Shown: in pieces, positions 1-9,603 of the stretch
Layout of the letters: the number at the start of each line of letters is the position of its first letter
Numbering within the stretch: the first letter of the stretch is position 1
Origin: Batillaria attramentaria
Lineage: Eukaryota; Mollusca; Gastropoda; Batillariidae
Assembly (NCBI GenBank): GCA_018292915.2
Contig: JACVVK020000095.1
Coordinates: 1 to 64,000, forward strand
DNA: 64,000 nt
Reading direction: 5' to 3'
Made by a program: the position numbers and the translations under genes
Notes under the pieces: model-generated
What the model was told of the DNA's origin: nothing
Seen by the model: the letters and a program-made list of their open reading frames with translations, nothing else
Databases searched by the model: none

Positions 1-434
1 GTTTTATTTCATTTTATTTTTCAGAGAGTTGAAACTGAAACGCAACAATTTTCTTTACCTGTAACACAAGGGCAGATTTTTCAGATCTGAGGATACTTTC
101 AGTCAGGAGATTGAACCAAAGGGATTGACTGCACATATTGTTTGATGTGTACCTGATAACTTCATGGAAAAGTAACGTCCACATAAAATGTTTTTGCAAA
201 GCTCTTGCTATTAGCAGCATTATTGTTTATTGTTTTTACGTTTAGACCTCGGTTTAGACGTTGGACAAGTTCAGTCAATAGCTGGATGCCAGCTGGTTTG
301 TTGCTAAAGGAATTATAGTCCATCGTCGCCCAGTAAGGAAAATGAGGCAACAACAACAAAAATCCCAGCACATACCATGTTCGACTCCCAGAACACCCCA
401 TGTACCCTAGCTCACAAGCTGAAACTAGACAGGC
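1..434. other. No gene recognised
   Basis: Ordinary-complexity sequence. A pyrimidine-rich stretch ending in CAG at about 24 is followed by 21 open codons, so it could imitate a splice acceptor and exon, but no protein family is recognisable. The open frames here are short and unsupported. Confidence 0.5.
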
Positions 435-818
435 ACAGGTTATGGAATCCTGGAAAAGTCATGGAATTTGAAAAATGCTTTTTCAGGCCTGGAAAAGTTA
501 TGAAATTATCCCAAGAGTCATGAAAAGCATGGAATTTCGGAATTTTATGGAAGACAGTTTGAGCCAGACAGTGAAACGGTCAGCTTGGTGATTACTCACT
601 GGACAGATCGCCAAAAGTACCAACAAACTGCCTTCCCATAAGGCTAATGGCTAACTCTGAACATTGGTCTTGCTGACTGCGATAACTTGGATAAGCTCAG
701 AATTTCTGCCCTCACGTGTGTCATTATACAAGAGGGCGAGGAAGTTGTCATGGAAAACAGGAGAGTTGGCCTCAAAAAGTCATGGAAAAGTCATGAATTT
801 TTGAGACTCTGAACCTGT
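435..818. repeat. Dispersed-repeat-like segment with CATGGAAAAGTCATG motifs
   Basis: The motif TGGAAAAGTCATGGAATTT and close variants recur near 456, 489, 508, 749 and 778 in the same orientation. The segment is bounded by a short inverted pair, ACAGGTT (435-441) and AACCTGT (812-818). The repeated motif and inverted ends suggest an old non-autonomous element, but no TSD is visible and the class cannot be assigned. Confidence 0.4.
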
Positions 819-1328
819 ATGGACCCTGCTGAGGCAAGTTCCTAGATCTTAGAAAAGTTTCTCATATGCATATAAAGGTCCACAGGGTCTGCTGCATATC
901 AGCCGTAAATAAACCTGACCGGGAACTGCCCATCAAAACCGTGACGAATGGTTGCACAGATTTCAGGCGACGTTTCTGCCAAGCGCTGCACGCAGGGAAG
1001 CAACTGAGTAGCCCAAAGTGGATTTTCAAGTTTCGAGTTACTTGGCATGGAGCGTTGTTGCTGGCTTTCCCATCCCTCATGCACTGATCGACGACTTTTT
1101 CGGAGATGCAAAAGTCCAGCCACGGTTTAGGCTGATGCTGTCTGTGTCTGCGTGTTTGCGCGTGCGCGTGCTTGTCCCTGCAATCGTGGAAAGCCAGTAA
1201 CACGAAAACACGCATATTTTGCGTATTAAAGAAAACAAAACGCATTTTTAAACCTCAGAACTTTTTCTTTAATATTCTAATTTTGACATTTTATACAACT
1301 TACAAGTAAACAGACGGACATAAATACA
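819..1328. other. No gene recognised
   Basis: Overlapping short frames on both strands (60-127 codons) without recognisable domains. Nothing supportable was found before the minisatellite. Confidence 0.45.
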
Positions 1329-1547
1329 AGCACACACAACCACATTCATGCTTGAAAACTTTCGTATCTACATACGTACGTACGCGAGGAGTGGAACTGT
1401 AACTTGTATCACACACACAAACACACGCACACACACACACACACACACACACGGCACACACAACCACATTCATGCTTGAAAACTTTCGTATCTACATACG
1501 TACGTACGCGAGGAGTGGAACTGTAACTTGTATCACACACACAAACA

Positions 1548-1588
<41 letters not shown>

Positions 1589-1793
1589 CACACACAACCA
1601 CATTCATGCTTGAAAACTTTCGTATCTACATACGTACGTACGCGAGGAGTGGAACTGTAACTTGTATCACACACACAGACACACGCACACACACACACAC
1701 ACACGGCACACACAACCACATTCATGCTTGAAAACTTTCGTATCTACATACGTACGTACGCGAGGAGTGGAACTGTAACTTGTATCACACACA

Positions 1794-1840
<47 letters not shown>

Positions 1841-1987
1841 CACACACAACCACATTCATGCTTGAAAACTTTCGTATCTACATACGTACGTACGCGAGGA
1901 GTGGAACTGTAACTTGTATCACACACACAAACACACGCACACACACACACACACACACGGCACACACACACGACAAACACGCGCACA

Positions 1988-2049
<62 letters not shown>

Positions 2050-2077
2050 AACACACGCACACACACACACACACACG

Positions 2078-2125
<48 letters not shown>

Positions 2126-2138
2126 ACACACACCTTAG
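1329..2138. repeat. Minisatellite, five units of 118-134 bp with embedded (CA)n
   Basis: The constant part of the unit (CATTCATGCTTGAAAACTTT, then TACGTACGTACGCGAGGAGT and an A/T-rich link) begins near 1343, 1467, 1601, 1719 and 1853. Each constant part is followed by a variable (CA)n tract ending in CGG. Length differences between units (124, 134, 118, 134) come from the CA tract. After the fifth unit the array decays into about 210 bp of CA-rich repeat. Open frames here are translations of the repeat. Confidence 0.95.
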
Positions 2139-2490
2139 ATCCGCTGTGCTACGCTAGCGCACCCGGCTGTATATTATGGTCTTTGATATCATTAATCGGA
2201 ATAAACAGAATTCTATATGAAAGGGTACGTACAAACTGCGGGTGATATCAACATACATTAACAGAGTATGAAGCAGGGTAGGGGTGTGTGGGGGAGGGGG
2301 AGACATAGACCTCAGCACTTTAAATGGATTTTAATACAGCTAATTGAGCTTTGCTTTCCGAAAAGTGTGCATTTTTTTCTCTTTTTTGTTTTCTCCAGCT
2401 TTTAGGAAAATCGTCACTAAGCTCTCCTTCTGAAAGGTTTTCCTTGTACCTCTTTCAGTCGCTCAGTTGTCAACAGCGTTGTATCAAATG
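2139..2490. other. No gene recognised
   Basis: Unique sequence with a short G-rich run near 2290 and T-rich runs; no supported feature. Confidence 0.5.
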
Positions 2491-2645
2491 GGGTTTAACG
2501 TCCCTTTCCTCCACATACGGGTGATATCAAAGACGTGGCAACGATGAAAAAGCCAGCACAAAAATCTGGCCCCAGCCGGGATACGAACTCACGACCCGAG
2601 CCAGAAGAAGTCCAACGCTCTACCATTCGGCCACCCCGGCTCCCC
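2491..2645 (-). mobile_element. SINE family S1, near full length
   Basis: Read on the minus strand, the tRNA-like head (GGGGAGCCGGGGTGGCCGAA, A-box-like TGGCCGAATGG; B-box-like GAGTTCGTATCC) lies at the 2645 end. It is followed by the family body (CCCGTCTTTGATATCACCCG) and the tail GGAAAGGGACGTTAAACCC at 2491. No clear TSD. About 20 other copies or fragments in the window define the consensus. Confidence 0.9.
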
Positions 2646-3198
2646 GAAGAGGAGGTAATTGGCGGCACAGAAACATACATGTATATCCAAACAAAAACGT
2701 TCGGCTGTCTGCTAATAGTAAGTTTAAAGGAGTTTTTATACCTATTTTTCCCTCCTCAGCCTACGCACGCGTGGGGTTACGTGGAATCAGCCCGCTGTCA
2801 CTCCAAAATTGAGGTACAGAAAACAACCCTCACGAAATTGTGCGTCAATGTAGGCAATTTTTCCTTCCTCTCACTGTTCTTACGGACACAGAAAACTACA
2901 GGAAAAAGCACACACAAACACTTTCACCACAAAAATGCAACTTCTCTCCACTTAAAAAAACAAAACAAAACCACAACAAAACAAAAAAAAAAAAACAAAC
3001 AACAACAACAACAACAACAACAAAAACCGCTGCATGTGTTACTATTATCAAGAATCGCCCGGGGACTTCGATTCTCACTGCAGGGCCGCTCATCTTTCCC
3101 GTGATGCATCAGGATTCACGCGGATAATTGTGTCTAGCCTGAAACCTAGCGTTATCATACATCTCGTGCTGGGAGGCGGAGTAATTATAGAATCTCGT
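2646..3198. other. No gene; A-rich and (CAA)n tract
   Basis: Contains an A-rich tract and a (CAA)n run at about 2960-3028 that creates glutamine/threonine-rich spurious frames. No other feature recognised. Confidence 0.5.
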
Positions 3199-3205
3199 CC
3201 TAAGG

Positions 3206-4102
3206 CCGCGTCCACATGAAAAGCGGTTGAGCCGCGCTGTAGCCGCGCTGTAGCCGCGCTGCGGAAATAGTAATAGAGTTTATTGTTGGAGTGGCCACAC
3301 GAGTCGCTACCACCGCGCGGTTACCGCGAGCTCACTGCTAGCGTCGAGCGGTGGTAATGTTCCAAACAATTAACACCGCTCAAAGCTCGCGGTGGCCGGC
3401 CTAAAAATAGATGTGATGCATTTTTTTTTTAAAAACGTGATGGGGGTGAGCGGTGGTCTGGTAGCGCGTTGGATTTAGCGGCTGCGCTACTGAATGGCCG
3501 TCACCAATGTCACGGCGATGAAGCGTGGGTTCGAGCCCAGGTCGAGCTTGTGATATGTGATACCGGTTTTTCGTGGCTGCCGGGCTGCTCATCGGGGGAG
3601 GCAGCCCGAATTTTCCGAAAGGGATAATAAAGTAAATAAACAAACCAAAAAACAACCCCCCCCAAAAAAAAAACAACAAAAAAAACACCCGTCTTTTGTG
3701 TCTTTCTTTCGCAACGTTAGTGCTTGCAGAAGAAGCTGCTTTTGAAAATGACATACGCCGACCAAACCTAATCTCTGTCATCAAAAAGAATTCCTCGCCG
3801 TATATATGGCGATGGTTCAGACAACTCTGAAAGTAAGAGATACCTCCTCTCTGCCATTTTGATTCTGTCTATGAACAGATATTACAACAAACCGTGCACA
3901 GCTAGGGGCAGGCTAGCATACAACTAGCTACGGCAGCTATTCATGTGGCCACGCAAGCTTTAACCAGCAGCGCAGCTGGCTACTCGCTAGCTAGCCGCTA
4001 GCTATCGCCGCTTTTGGTGTGGCCACCCACCGCTCACTGCTCAACAGCTGCTTACCGCTAACTCACAGCGTGGCTACAGCGCAGCTTGTCATCTGGACGA
4101 AC
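3206..4102. mobile_element. Non-autonomous DNA element with imperfect TIRs and 7-bp TSD
   Basis: The left end CCGCGTCCACATGAAAAGC and the inverted right end GTTCGTCCAGATGACAAGC match at about 14 of 19 positions. Both are flanked by CCTAAGG (3199-3205 and 4103-4109). Subterminal short repeats are prominent: three copies of AGCCGCGCTGT near 3230-3262 on the left, and GCTAGC/CAGCGC-type repeats on the right. No transposase is encoded. A 7-8 bp TSD would fit a hAT-like origin, but the class is inferred only. A tRNA-derived SINE sits inside it. Confidence 0.65.
3447..3645 (+). mobile_element. tRNA-derived SINE, distinct family, nested in the 3.2-kb element
   Basis: The head has an A-box-like GGTCTGGTAGCGCGTTGGA and a strong B-box GGGTTCGAGCCCA, spaced as in long-arm tRNA-like heads. 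The body contains an inverted GGCTGCC/GGCAGCC pair. The 3' end AATAAAGTAAATAAACAAAC leads into an A-rich tract. It differs from S1 in head and body, and it lies within the TIR element, so it is the younger insertion. Confidence 0.7.
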
Positions 4103-4109
4103 CCTAAGG

Positions 4110-4340
4110 ATTTATTTCAGAGTTATCGGCCTGTATCTGTTGTTCTGCATATATATTCGATTTAAAATTGAGTGATGCTGTTGGCCTTTGCCAAAATATT
4201 GAGGAGAGGCGCTATGAGTGTATCAAATAGTCACCGTGAAATGCTTTGTGTCCTTTGTCGCAGACACGATATTGTACTGGCGCACTGAACATTTAATTAA
4301 CATTTTTTTTTTTTAATTGTGGGGGTGGAACATATGGAAA
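4110..4340. other. No gene recognised
   Basis: Unique A/T-rich sequence leading to a (TA)n tract; nothing supportable. Confidence 0.5.
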
Positions 4341-4351
4341 CAAAGGTCGTG

Positions 4352-4389
<38 letters not shown>

Positions 4390-4417
4390 GCCTTTGTTCC
4401 ATATATATATATACTTC

Positions 4418-4483
<66 letters not shown>
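4341..4483. repeat. (TA)n tract with embedded fragments of the hammerhead unit
   Basis: Two (TA)n blocks are separated by two pieces, CGCCTTTGTTCC (about 4389) and ACTTCCCCT (about 4411). Both pieces also occur near the ends of the 557-bp unit that follows. The left boundary of the array is therefore scrambled with microsatellite. Confidence 0.9.
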
Positions 4484-4485
<2 letters not shown>

Positions 4486-5040
4486 GAAGTAAGTAAAGCT
4501 GAGAGCGCTCCCTAGATCTAGGAGGTGTGTGCTTTGTATGCCATTGGACAAGTCCGCCTTGCCCTATATTGGCTACAAGCCACAATGGGAGGTGGGGGGG
4601 GGGGGAGACCTACCATCCTACCGCTGAAACGTCTAACAGATCTAAGGGTATCTCACCATTCATAGTGCCCCCATTCCCCTCCCACCGGGAGGAAAATGGT
4701 CGGTACGACCAAGGCCATATGAATTGGTGATTTTAGCCGCTCACGACCATGGTTTCGGGTCAATGGGACCCTCATCAGGTGAGCATGCGGCGATACCCAC
4801 GAGGGCTGCAGCGTCCAACTAGCACTAAAAGGCTGCCCCAGAATAATCTGGTGCGTCTCCAGTACTAGCAGACGCTGCTACCCTAAAGCTCTGCAAGAGG
4901 TTTCAGCGGAAAAAGACTAAATAATTTAGAAGGAGCAACTGCCTAGGTGTAATGTCATGTAATTACATTTAATATAGAATAGGAACAAAGGCGTTACTAA
5001 AGCCGAAAACATGCGCTCAATCAGGTCAATTTGAAAGTAG
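4484..5040 (-). mobile_element. Hammerhead-bearing 557-bp unit, inverted copy
   Basis: Reverse-complement copy of the units at 5096-6765, nearly identical apart from homopolymer length and single substitutions. It contains one minus-strand hammerhead (4736-4791). A second inverted unit begins at 5041 and breaks at about 5093, where orientation switches. There is no reverse transcriptase or other credible ORF. The 67-codon frame shared by units changes its start when the G-run length changes, so it is not conserved as protein. Retrozyme-like or Penelope-terminal-repeat-like element; the family name is inferred. Confidence 0.85.
4736..4791 (-). ncRNA. Type I hammerhead ribozyme (copy 1, minus strand)
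   Basis: Read on the minus strand: stem I strand GCTCAC, core CTGATGA, stem II GGGTC/GACCC with loop CCATT, core GAAA, then stem III as the palindrome ACCATGGT. Predicted cleavage is after the C of GGTC, followed by the second stem I strand GTGAGC. On + coordinates, cleavage falls between 4745 and 4744. All universally conserved core positions are present. Confidence 0.9.
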
Positions 5041-5095
5041 GGGAAGTAAGTAAAGCTGAGAGCGCTCCCTAGATCTAGGAGGTGTGTGCTTTTTC
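5041..5095 (-). repeat. Partial inverted unit at the orientation switch
   Basis: The first 53 bases or so repeat the start of the inverted unit (GGGAAGTAAGTAAAGCTGAG and on). The sequence then turns into the forward array through TTTTCC. It is the loop between two arms of about 557 bp. Confidence 0.9.
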
Positions 5096-5653
5096 CTACT
5101 TTCAAACTGACCTGATTGAGCGCATTTTTTTCGGCTTTAGTAACGCCTTTGTTCCTATTCTATATTAAATGTAATTACATGACATTACACCTAGGCAGTT
5201 GCTCCTTCTAAATTATTTAGTCTTTTTCCGCTGAAACCTCTTGCAGAGCTTTAGGGTAGCAGCGTCTGCTAGTACTGGAGACGCACCAGATTATTCTGGG
5301 GCAGCCTTTTAGTGCTAGTTGGACGCTGCAGCCCTCGTGGGTATCGCCGCATGCTCACCTGATGAGGGTCCCATTGACCCGAAACCATGGTCGTGAGCGG
5401 CTAAAATCACCAATTCATATGGCCTTGGTCGTACCGACCATTTTCCTCCCGGTGGGAGGGGAATGGGGGCACTATGAATGGTGAGATACCCTTAGATCTG
5501 TTAGACGTTTCAGCGGTAGGATGGTAGGTCTCCCCCCCCCCCCACCTCCCATTGTGGCTTGTAGCCAATATAGGGCAAGGCGGACTTGTCCAATGGCATA
5601 CAAAGCACACACCTCCTAGATCTAGGGAGCGCTCTCAGCTTTACTTACTTCCC
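5096..5653 (+). mobile_element. Hammerhead-bearing unit, direct copy 1 (558 bp)
   Basis: Begins CTACTTTCAAACTGACC and ends in TTACTTACTTCC. It differs slightly near the turn (CAAACTGACC and a T-run where the other units have CAAATTGACC and CATGTTTTCGG). The rest matches the other units closely. With the inverted unit it forms a large perfect-looking palindrome with a 55-nt loop. The polypyrimidine run near 5530 varies in length between units. Confidence 0.9.
5346..5401 (+). ncRNA. Type I hammerhead ribozyme (copy 2)
   Basis: Same architecture as the inverted copy. CTGATGA is at 5359-5365, stem II at 5366-5380, GAAA at 5381-5384, and the palindromic stem III region ACCATGGT at 5384-5391. Predicted cleavage lies between C5392 and G5393. 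Stem I is GCTCAC/GTGAGC with a GCAT bulge and an outer GCC/GGC helix. The very short stem III with a palindromic sequence matches hammerheads known to act as dimers in newt satellite and Penelope-like elements. Confidence 0.93.
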
Positions 5654-6208
5654 CTACTTTCAAATTGACCTGATTGAGCGCATGTTTTCGGCTTTAGTAA
5701 CGCCTTTGTTCCTATTCTATATTAAATGTAATTACATGACATTACACCTAGGCAGTTGCTCCTTCTAAATTATTTAGTCTTTTTCCGCTGAAACCTCTTG
5801 CAGAGCTTTAGGGTAGCAGCGTCTGCTAGTACTGGAGACGCACCAGATTATTCTGGGGCAGCCTTTTAGTGCTAGTTGGACGCTGCAGCCCTCGTGGGTA
5901 TCGCCGCATGCTCACCTGATGAGGGTCCCATTGACCCGAAACCATGGTCGTGAGCGGCTAAAATCACCAATTCATATGGCCTTGGTCGTACCGACCATTT
6001 TCCTCCCGGTGGGAGGGGAATGGGGGCACTATGAATGGTGAGATACCCTTAGATCTGTTAGACGTTTCAGCGGTAGGATGGTAGGTCTCCCCCCCCCCAC
6101 CTCCCATTGTGGCTTGTAGCCAATATAGGGCAAGGCGGACTTGTCCAATGGCATACAAAGCACACACCTCCTAGATCTAGGGAGCGCTCTCAGCTTTACT
6201 TACTTCCC
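5654..6208 (+). mobile_element. Hammerhead-bearing unit, direct copy 2 (555 bp)
   Basis: Near-identical to the flanking units; the length difference comes mainly from a shorter C-run near 6090. If the transcript cleaves at 5392/5393 and 5949/5950, it would release a 557-nt monomer with ends suited to circularisation. Confidence 0.9.
5903..5958 (+). ncRNA. Type I hammerhead ribozyme (copy 3)
   Basis: Core CTGATGA (5916-5922), stem II GGGTC/GACCC, and GAAAC, followed by CATGGTC and GTGAGC. Predicted cleavage lies between 5949 and 5950. No substitution relative to copies 2 and 4 within the 56-nt motif. Confidence 0.93.
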
Positions 6209-6765
6209 CTACTTTCAAATTGACCTGATTGAGCGCATGTTTTCGGCTTTAGTAACGCCTTTGTTCCTATTCTATATTAAATGTAATTACATGACATTAC
6301 ACCTAGGCAGTTGCTCCTTCTAAATTATTTAGTCTTTTTCCGCTGAAACCTCTTGCAGAGCTTTAGGGTAGCAGCGTCTGCTAGTACTGGAGACGCACCA
6401 GATTATTCTGGGGCAGCCTTTTAGTGCTAGTTGGACGCTGCAGCCCTCGTGGGTATCGCCGCATGCTCACCTGATGAGGGTCCCATTGACCCGAAACCAT
6501 GGTCGTGAGCGGCTAAAAATCACCAATTCATATGGCCTTGGTCGTACCGACCATTTTCCTCCCGGTGGGAGGGGAAAGGGGGCACTATGAATGGTGAGAT
6601 ACCCTTAGATCTGTTAGACGTTTCGGCGGTAGGATGGTAGGTCTCCCCCCCCCCCACCTCCCATTGTGGCTTGTAGCCAATATAGGGCAAGGCGGACTTG
6701 TCCAATGGCATACAAAGCACACACCTCCTAGATCTAGGGAGCGCTCTCAGCTTTACTTACTTCCC
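6209..6765 (+). mobile_element. Hammerhead-bearing unit, direct copy 3 (557 bp)
   Basis: Same unit with scattered single changes, such as one extra A after GCGGCTAAAA and GGGGAAAGGG for GGGGAATGGG. These differences show that the units are separate copies rather than one assembly-stuttered sequence. Confidence 0.9.
6458..6513 (+). ncRNA. Type I hammerhead ribozyme (copy 4)
   Basis: Core CTGATGA (6471-6477), stem II, GAAA and the short stem III are all intact; predicted cleavage lies between 6504 and 6505. The spacing between predicted cleavage sites in successive direct units is 557 and 555 nt. Confidence 0.93.
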
Positions 6766-6825
6766 CTACTTTCAAATTGACCTGATTGAGCGCATGTTTT
6801 CGGCTTTAGTAACGCCTTTGTTCCT

Positions 6826-6889
<64 letters not shown>

Positions 6890-6892
6890 TGG

Positions 6893-6931
<39 letters not shown>
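6766..6931 (+). repeat. Truncated fourth direct unit running into (TA)n
   Basis: The first 62 bp or so of a fourth unit run to TTGTTCCTATTCTATA and then switch to (TA)n at the unit's own TATA position. Two (TA)n blocks are separated by ATTATGGAACTA. The ribozyme part of this unit is absent. Confidence 0.9.
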
Positions 6932-7785
<854 letters not shown>

Positions 7786-7909
7786 GCCGAGTTTGAAATT
7801 TTAGTGTGCTTTTGAAACAAAGGTCGCCACTGCGAATAAGAGGTTTGCCACATCTATGTACAGACTTCCATAAACTGTGAAGCCTAGAAATGTGAACCTT
7901 TAAACATGG

Positions 7910-8012
7910 ACGGGTGGGTGGGTGTTTAGGAGTTCCGCAACGTCATTTTCCACCACATAATTATAGGTGATAGCAAAGACGCGGCAACGAGATATAACCA
8001 GCACAAGTGTGA
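7910..8012 (-). mobile_element. SINE S1, 5'-truncated and diverged
   Basis: The S1 tail and body are seen on the minus strand, from GTGGGTGGGTGTTTAGGAGT through the CAAAGACGCGGCAACGA motif to CCAGCACAAG. The tRNA-like head is missing. Confidence 0.75.
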
Positions 8013-8124
8013 TGGACTCCCCCAAATAGTGACTCAGGACATGTGGAGTTATTGGTATCACTGAAAAGTGCAGAAAATAAACTTTCTTTTGGTATTAAGA
8101 AAAAAAATTCTGTAGCATGGTGTA

Positions 8125-8245
8125 GGTCGGAGATACTGATGTCTCGCCTTCGTGTACACATGCACGCACATACATCAAGTGTGCACGCTAAAAATCCCAC
8201 GTTCATCTTTCGAAGAAGAGTAGGCTGTGGCCGGTGTCGTGGTAA
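8125..8245 (+). mobile_element. SINE S2 3' tail fragment
   Basis: GTGTACACATGCACGCACAT, then TCAAGTGTGCACGCTAAAAA and TCCCACGTTCATC, match the 3' region of the S2 copy at 53.5 kb (TCAAGTGTACACTGACGTTA). Only the 3' half is present. Confidence 0.55.
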
Positions 8246-8399
8246 ACAGAAATACTGTCGCACGCACCAGAGTGAATAGCAGGGTGGAGGTTTGCACAAA
8301 AAGTAGCGCTTAGCGGCAGCAGGCTTTCACTGCTTCGTCCTCCAGCCCTGCGGCGCCTTGAGCATTTCAGCAGAGATGGATATGTGCGCCGAGGAGAAG

Positions 8400-8442
8400 T
8401 CTACCATACCATACCATACCATACCATACCATACCATACCAT
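8400..8442. repeat. Pentanucleotide (CCATA)8 microsatellite
   Basis: Eight clean tandem copies of CCATA. Confidence 0.97.
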
Positions 8443-8630
8443 GTTTGTTGGAAATTTGCTCTTGAAAAGCGGCCATTTTGAGAAAATAGCTGGTAAAGTG
8501 TGATGTGGGAATGTGTATGGCGTGCAAGCGGTACGAAGTTAGACACTACCAAAGGAGCTCAGGACGATTTGTGAACGTATGTCTGATGAAAGCTGGACCA
8601 TTAAAACTCTTTCCTACCACGCAAAAGACT

Positions 8631-8754
8631 GCTCGGGTCGTGAGTTCGTATCCCGGCTGGGGCCAAATATTTGTGCTGCCTTTTTCATCGTTGCCCCGTC
8701 TTTGATGTCACCTTTATGTGGTGGAAAAGGACGTTAAACCCCCAAACACCCACC
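8631..8754 (+). mobile_element. SINE S1, 5'-truncated, with 14-bp TSD
   Basis: The copy starts inside the tRNA-like head at GCTCGGGTCGTGAGTTCG and runs through TTTTTCATCGTTGCCCCGTC to the GGACGTTAAACC tail. It is flanked by perfect direct repeats CCACGCAAAAGACT at 8617-8630 and 8755-8768, so the truncation occurred at insertion. Confidence 0.92.
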
Positions 8755-8768
8755 CCACGCAAAAGACT

Positions 8769-9272
8769 GGACTATGAAAAGACTCCAGCACAATCCTTTT
8801 GGCCTGTAGCCCAGGATTGAACCTACAACCCCACTGAAGCAGCGACAGCCCAACGCTTAGCTTGCAACTGTCGGTGCGGCATGCAGACCTTTAAGGAGAA
8901 TTGGAAATTGGCGGCGCCGGACAACATCCTGACATAAAGTGCACATCTTGAGCGTCTTCAGACAGGAAACAATCAATACTGGCCACCAGAATGTAAGAGA
9001 AAGTCAGCCTGACGGGTCCCTGCAAATGGTTGGCGTTAAACACGAAAATGGCCTATCACCTTCATACAGACAGCCCGCTGCCGTGCTAAAGAGCTTGACA
9101 GTTCCAGCTAACGCGGAACATTTAAACACGTACATCACGGTCTGAGGATTCAGACGGACATCATAATCACCATTGAGAGCGTCCAGTCTCTAAATAATTA
9201 CTTGGTTTGTTGGCTAGTTGGCTGGTTGGGTAGTTGAATGTAGGTGGGACGCCTTCACCTAACATGTAAGGC
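8769..9272. other. No gene recognised
   Basis: Unique sequence; short frames of up to 68 codons without recognisable domains. Confidence 0.5.
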
Positions 9273-9275
9273 TAA

Positions 9276-9600
9276 AGCCGGCTCTTAACTGGGCACTGCG
9301 GAGCGCCACAGTGTTGTCCACAGTTGTGACACAGTTGTGATTTAGGGGGTTTCCGCCGCTGTGGCGTCATCGCAGCAACCTGGATTTCAAATAACCACAT
9401 CTGTGTCTGTGGTTTCCACAACAGATTCTGATTGGCTGTATTACGTTACTCGGCGCGCAAACATGGCGGACAGTGCATCTTCAATCGGTTTGTCACCGAG
9501 CACAGCTGTGTTCAGTTTTGTAGTTAGTAGACACACAGAGCGCAACGACTGTGATGTGCACATGAGTGTTTCGCGCGCTGTGCCCAGTTAAGAGCAGGCT
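9276..9600. mobile_element. Harbinger-like MITE, 325 bp, TAA TSD
   Basis: The terminal inverted repeats are AGCCGGCTCTTAACTGGGCA on the left and, inverted, AGCCTGCTCTTAACTGGGCA on the right. One mismatch is visible over the 21 bp examined. The element is flanked directly by TAA on both sides (9273-9275 and 9601-9603). No transposase is encoded. A 3-bp TWA-type TSD is characteristic of the PIF/Harbinger superfamily; that assignment is inferred. Confidence 0.8.
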
Positions 9601-9603
9601 TAA

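Noticed and set aside
1..85. Terminal exon starting after a CAG at position 24
   Set aside because: The acceptor-like context and 21 open codons are too short to support without transcript evidence.
1409..2157. Thr/His- and Cys/Val-repeat proteins
   Set aside because: Translations of (CA)n and its complement; the same applies to the CA/GT frames near 10.2, 17.5-18.0, 22.4, 33.2, 39.8, 48.7, 58.9-59.6 and 60.9 kb.
4527..6720. Recurrent 60-67 codon frames in each 557-bp unit
   Set aside because: They repeat because the DNA repeats. The N-terminus changes frame when the G/C-run length varies (for example at 5964-6167), and one frame runs into (TA)n. Not conserved as protein.
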